DNA of 64,000 bases from assembly GCA_038373885.1 (NCBI GenBank), contig JAWZYV010014449.1:32435-96434 (forward strand), read 5' to 3'. Below, in pieces: positions 63,767-64,000 of this stretch. Source of the stretch: Cheiracanthium punctorium. Lineage: Eukaryota; Arthropoda; Arachnida; Araneae; Cheiracanthiidae. The position numbers were made by a program, and so were the translations under genes. Within the stretch, counting starts at the first letter, position 1. Each line of letters begins with the position of its first letter. The notes under the pieces were generated by a model. The model did not search any database and was not told the DNA's origin. It saw nothing but the letters and a program-made list of their open reading frames with translations.

Positions 63767-64000
63767 TCGTGAAGCGAATAGTTTTTGCTGCCTGTGCTTA
63801 TAGAAACTCATAGCAATGTTTGTTGTCACCATCAAAATCTTATTTCCAGCCCCAGCACTTGACTGTAGTCGCGAGTCATGAGAGGCTCATTTGCAAATAA
63901 AATATGTATACGTATGTATGGTAAAGTATGAATTTGTTTAATTCATTGCATGTTAAAAGAGAATTAAGAATGTAATTCAAATCATTTTTAGCAAAAGGTG

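Overview
The window is eukaryotic nuclear DNA, not bacterial or viral. It is strongly AT-rich and full of homopolymer and (TA)n tracts. Its genes are split by many introns with consensus splice sites. The protein content (a mitochondrial Hsp90 and a glutamine-rich Mastermind-type co-activator with a Drosophila-like motif) and the transposon load (hAT, pogo/Tigger-like, piggyBac-type and Penelope-like elements, tRNA-derived SINEs) suggest an arthropod. A chelicerate is possible, but that last step is a guess.

Two host genes are readable, both on the minus strand. The first is TRAP1 (mitochondrial Hsp75). It enters at about 36.68 kb with a mitochondrial presequence exon, and 15 exons run leftward to 1179. 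Exon phases agree at every junction and give about 643 codons; only the last roughly 60 residues lie beyond the left edge. Intron 1 appears to use a GC donor. The second is mastermind (MAML family), with its four 3'-most exons at 48843-55018. These encode the Q/H-rich body and acidic C-terminus of this Notch co-activator. The N-terminal Notch/CSL-binding exon is not seen and should lie to the right. A single extra base in the polyQ tract breaks the reading frame of the third visible exon.

Nearly everything else with recognisable structure is mobile DNA sitting in introns or between the genes. I could define many insertions exactly from paired termini and target-site duplications (TSDs): five copies of one TAGAGATGAG-ended hAT-type MITE family (4837, 23154, 32525, 42378, about 60689), two of them carrying younger nested insertions; a decayed BED-finger hAT element (26959-29260); several CAG...CTG hAT-type MITEs with 8-bp TSDs and three with 6-bp TSDs; pogo/Tigger-like elements flanked by TA; a TTAA-flanked piggyBac-type MITE; a truncated Penelope-like element with a GIY-YIG domain; and three copies of a tRNA-derived SINE.

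Layout: 1-36.7 kb TRAP1 with TE-filled introns; 36.7-48.8 kb intergenic, with a 1.3-kb pogo-like element and one MITE copy; 48.8-55.0 kb mastermind exons; 55.0-64 kb probably a large 5' intron or upstream region of mastermind with nested MITEs. I found no RNA gene, CRISPR array or complete active transposon. No new host system is evident. The most unusual material is the nested MITE stratigraphy, the GC-AG intron, the polyQ frameshift and a hammerhead-like fold behind the Penelope remnant.
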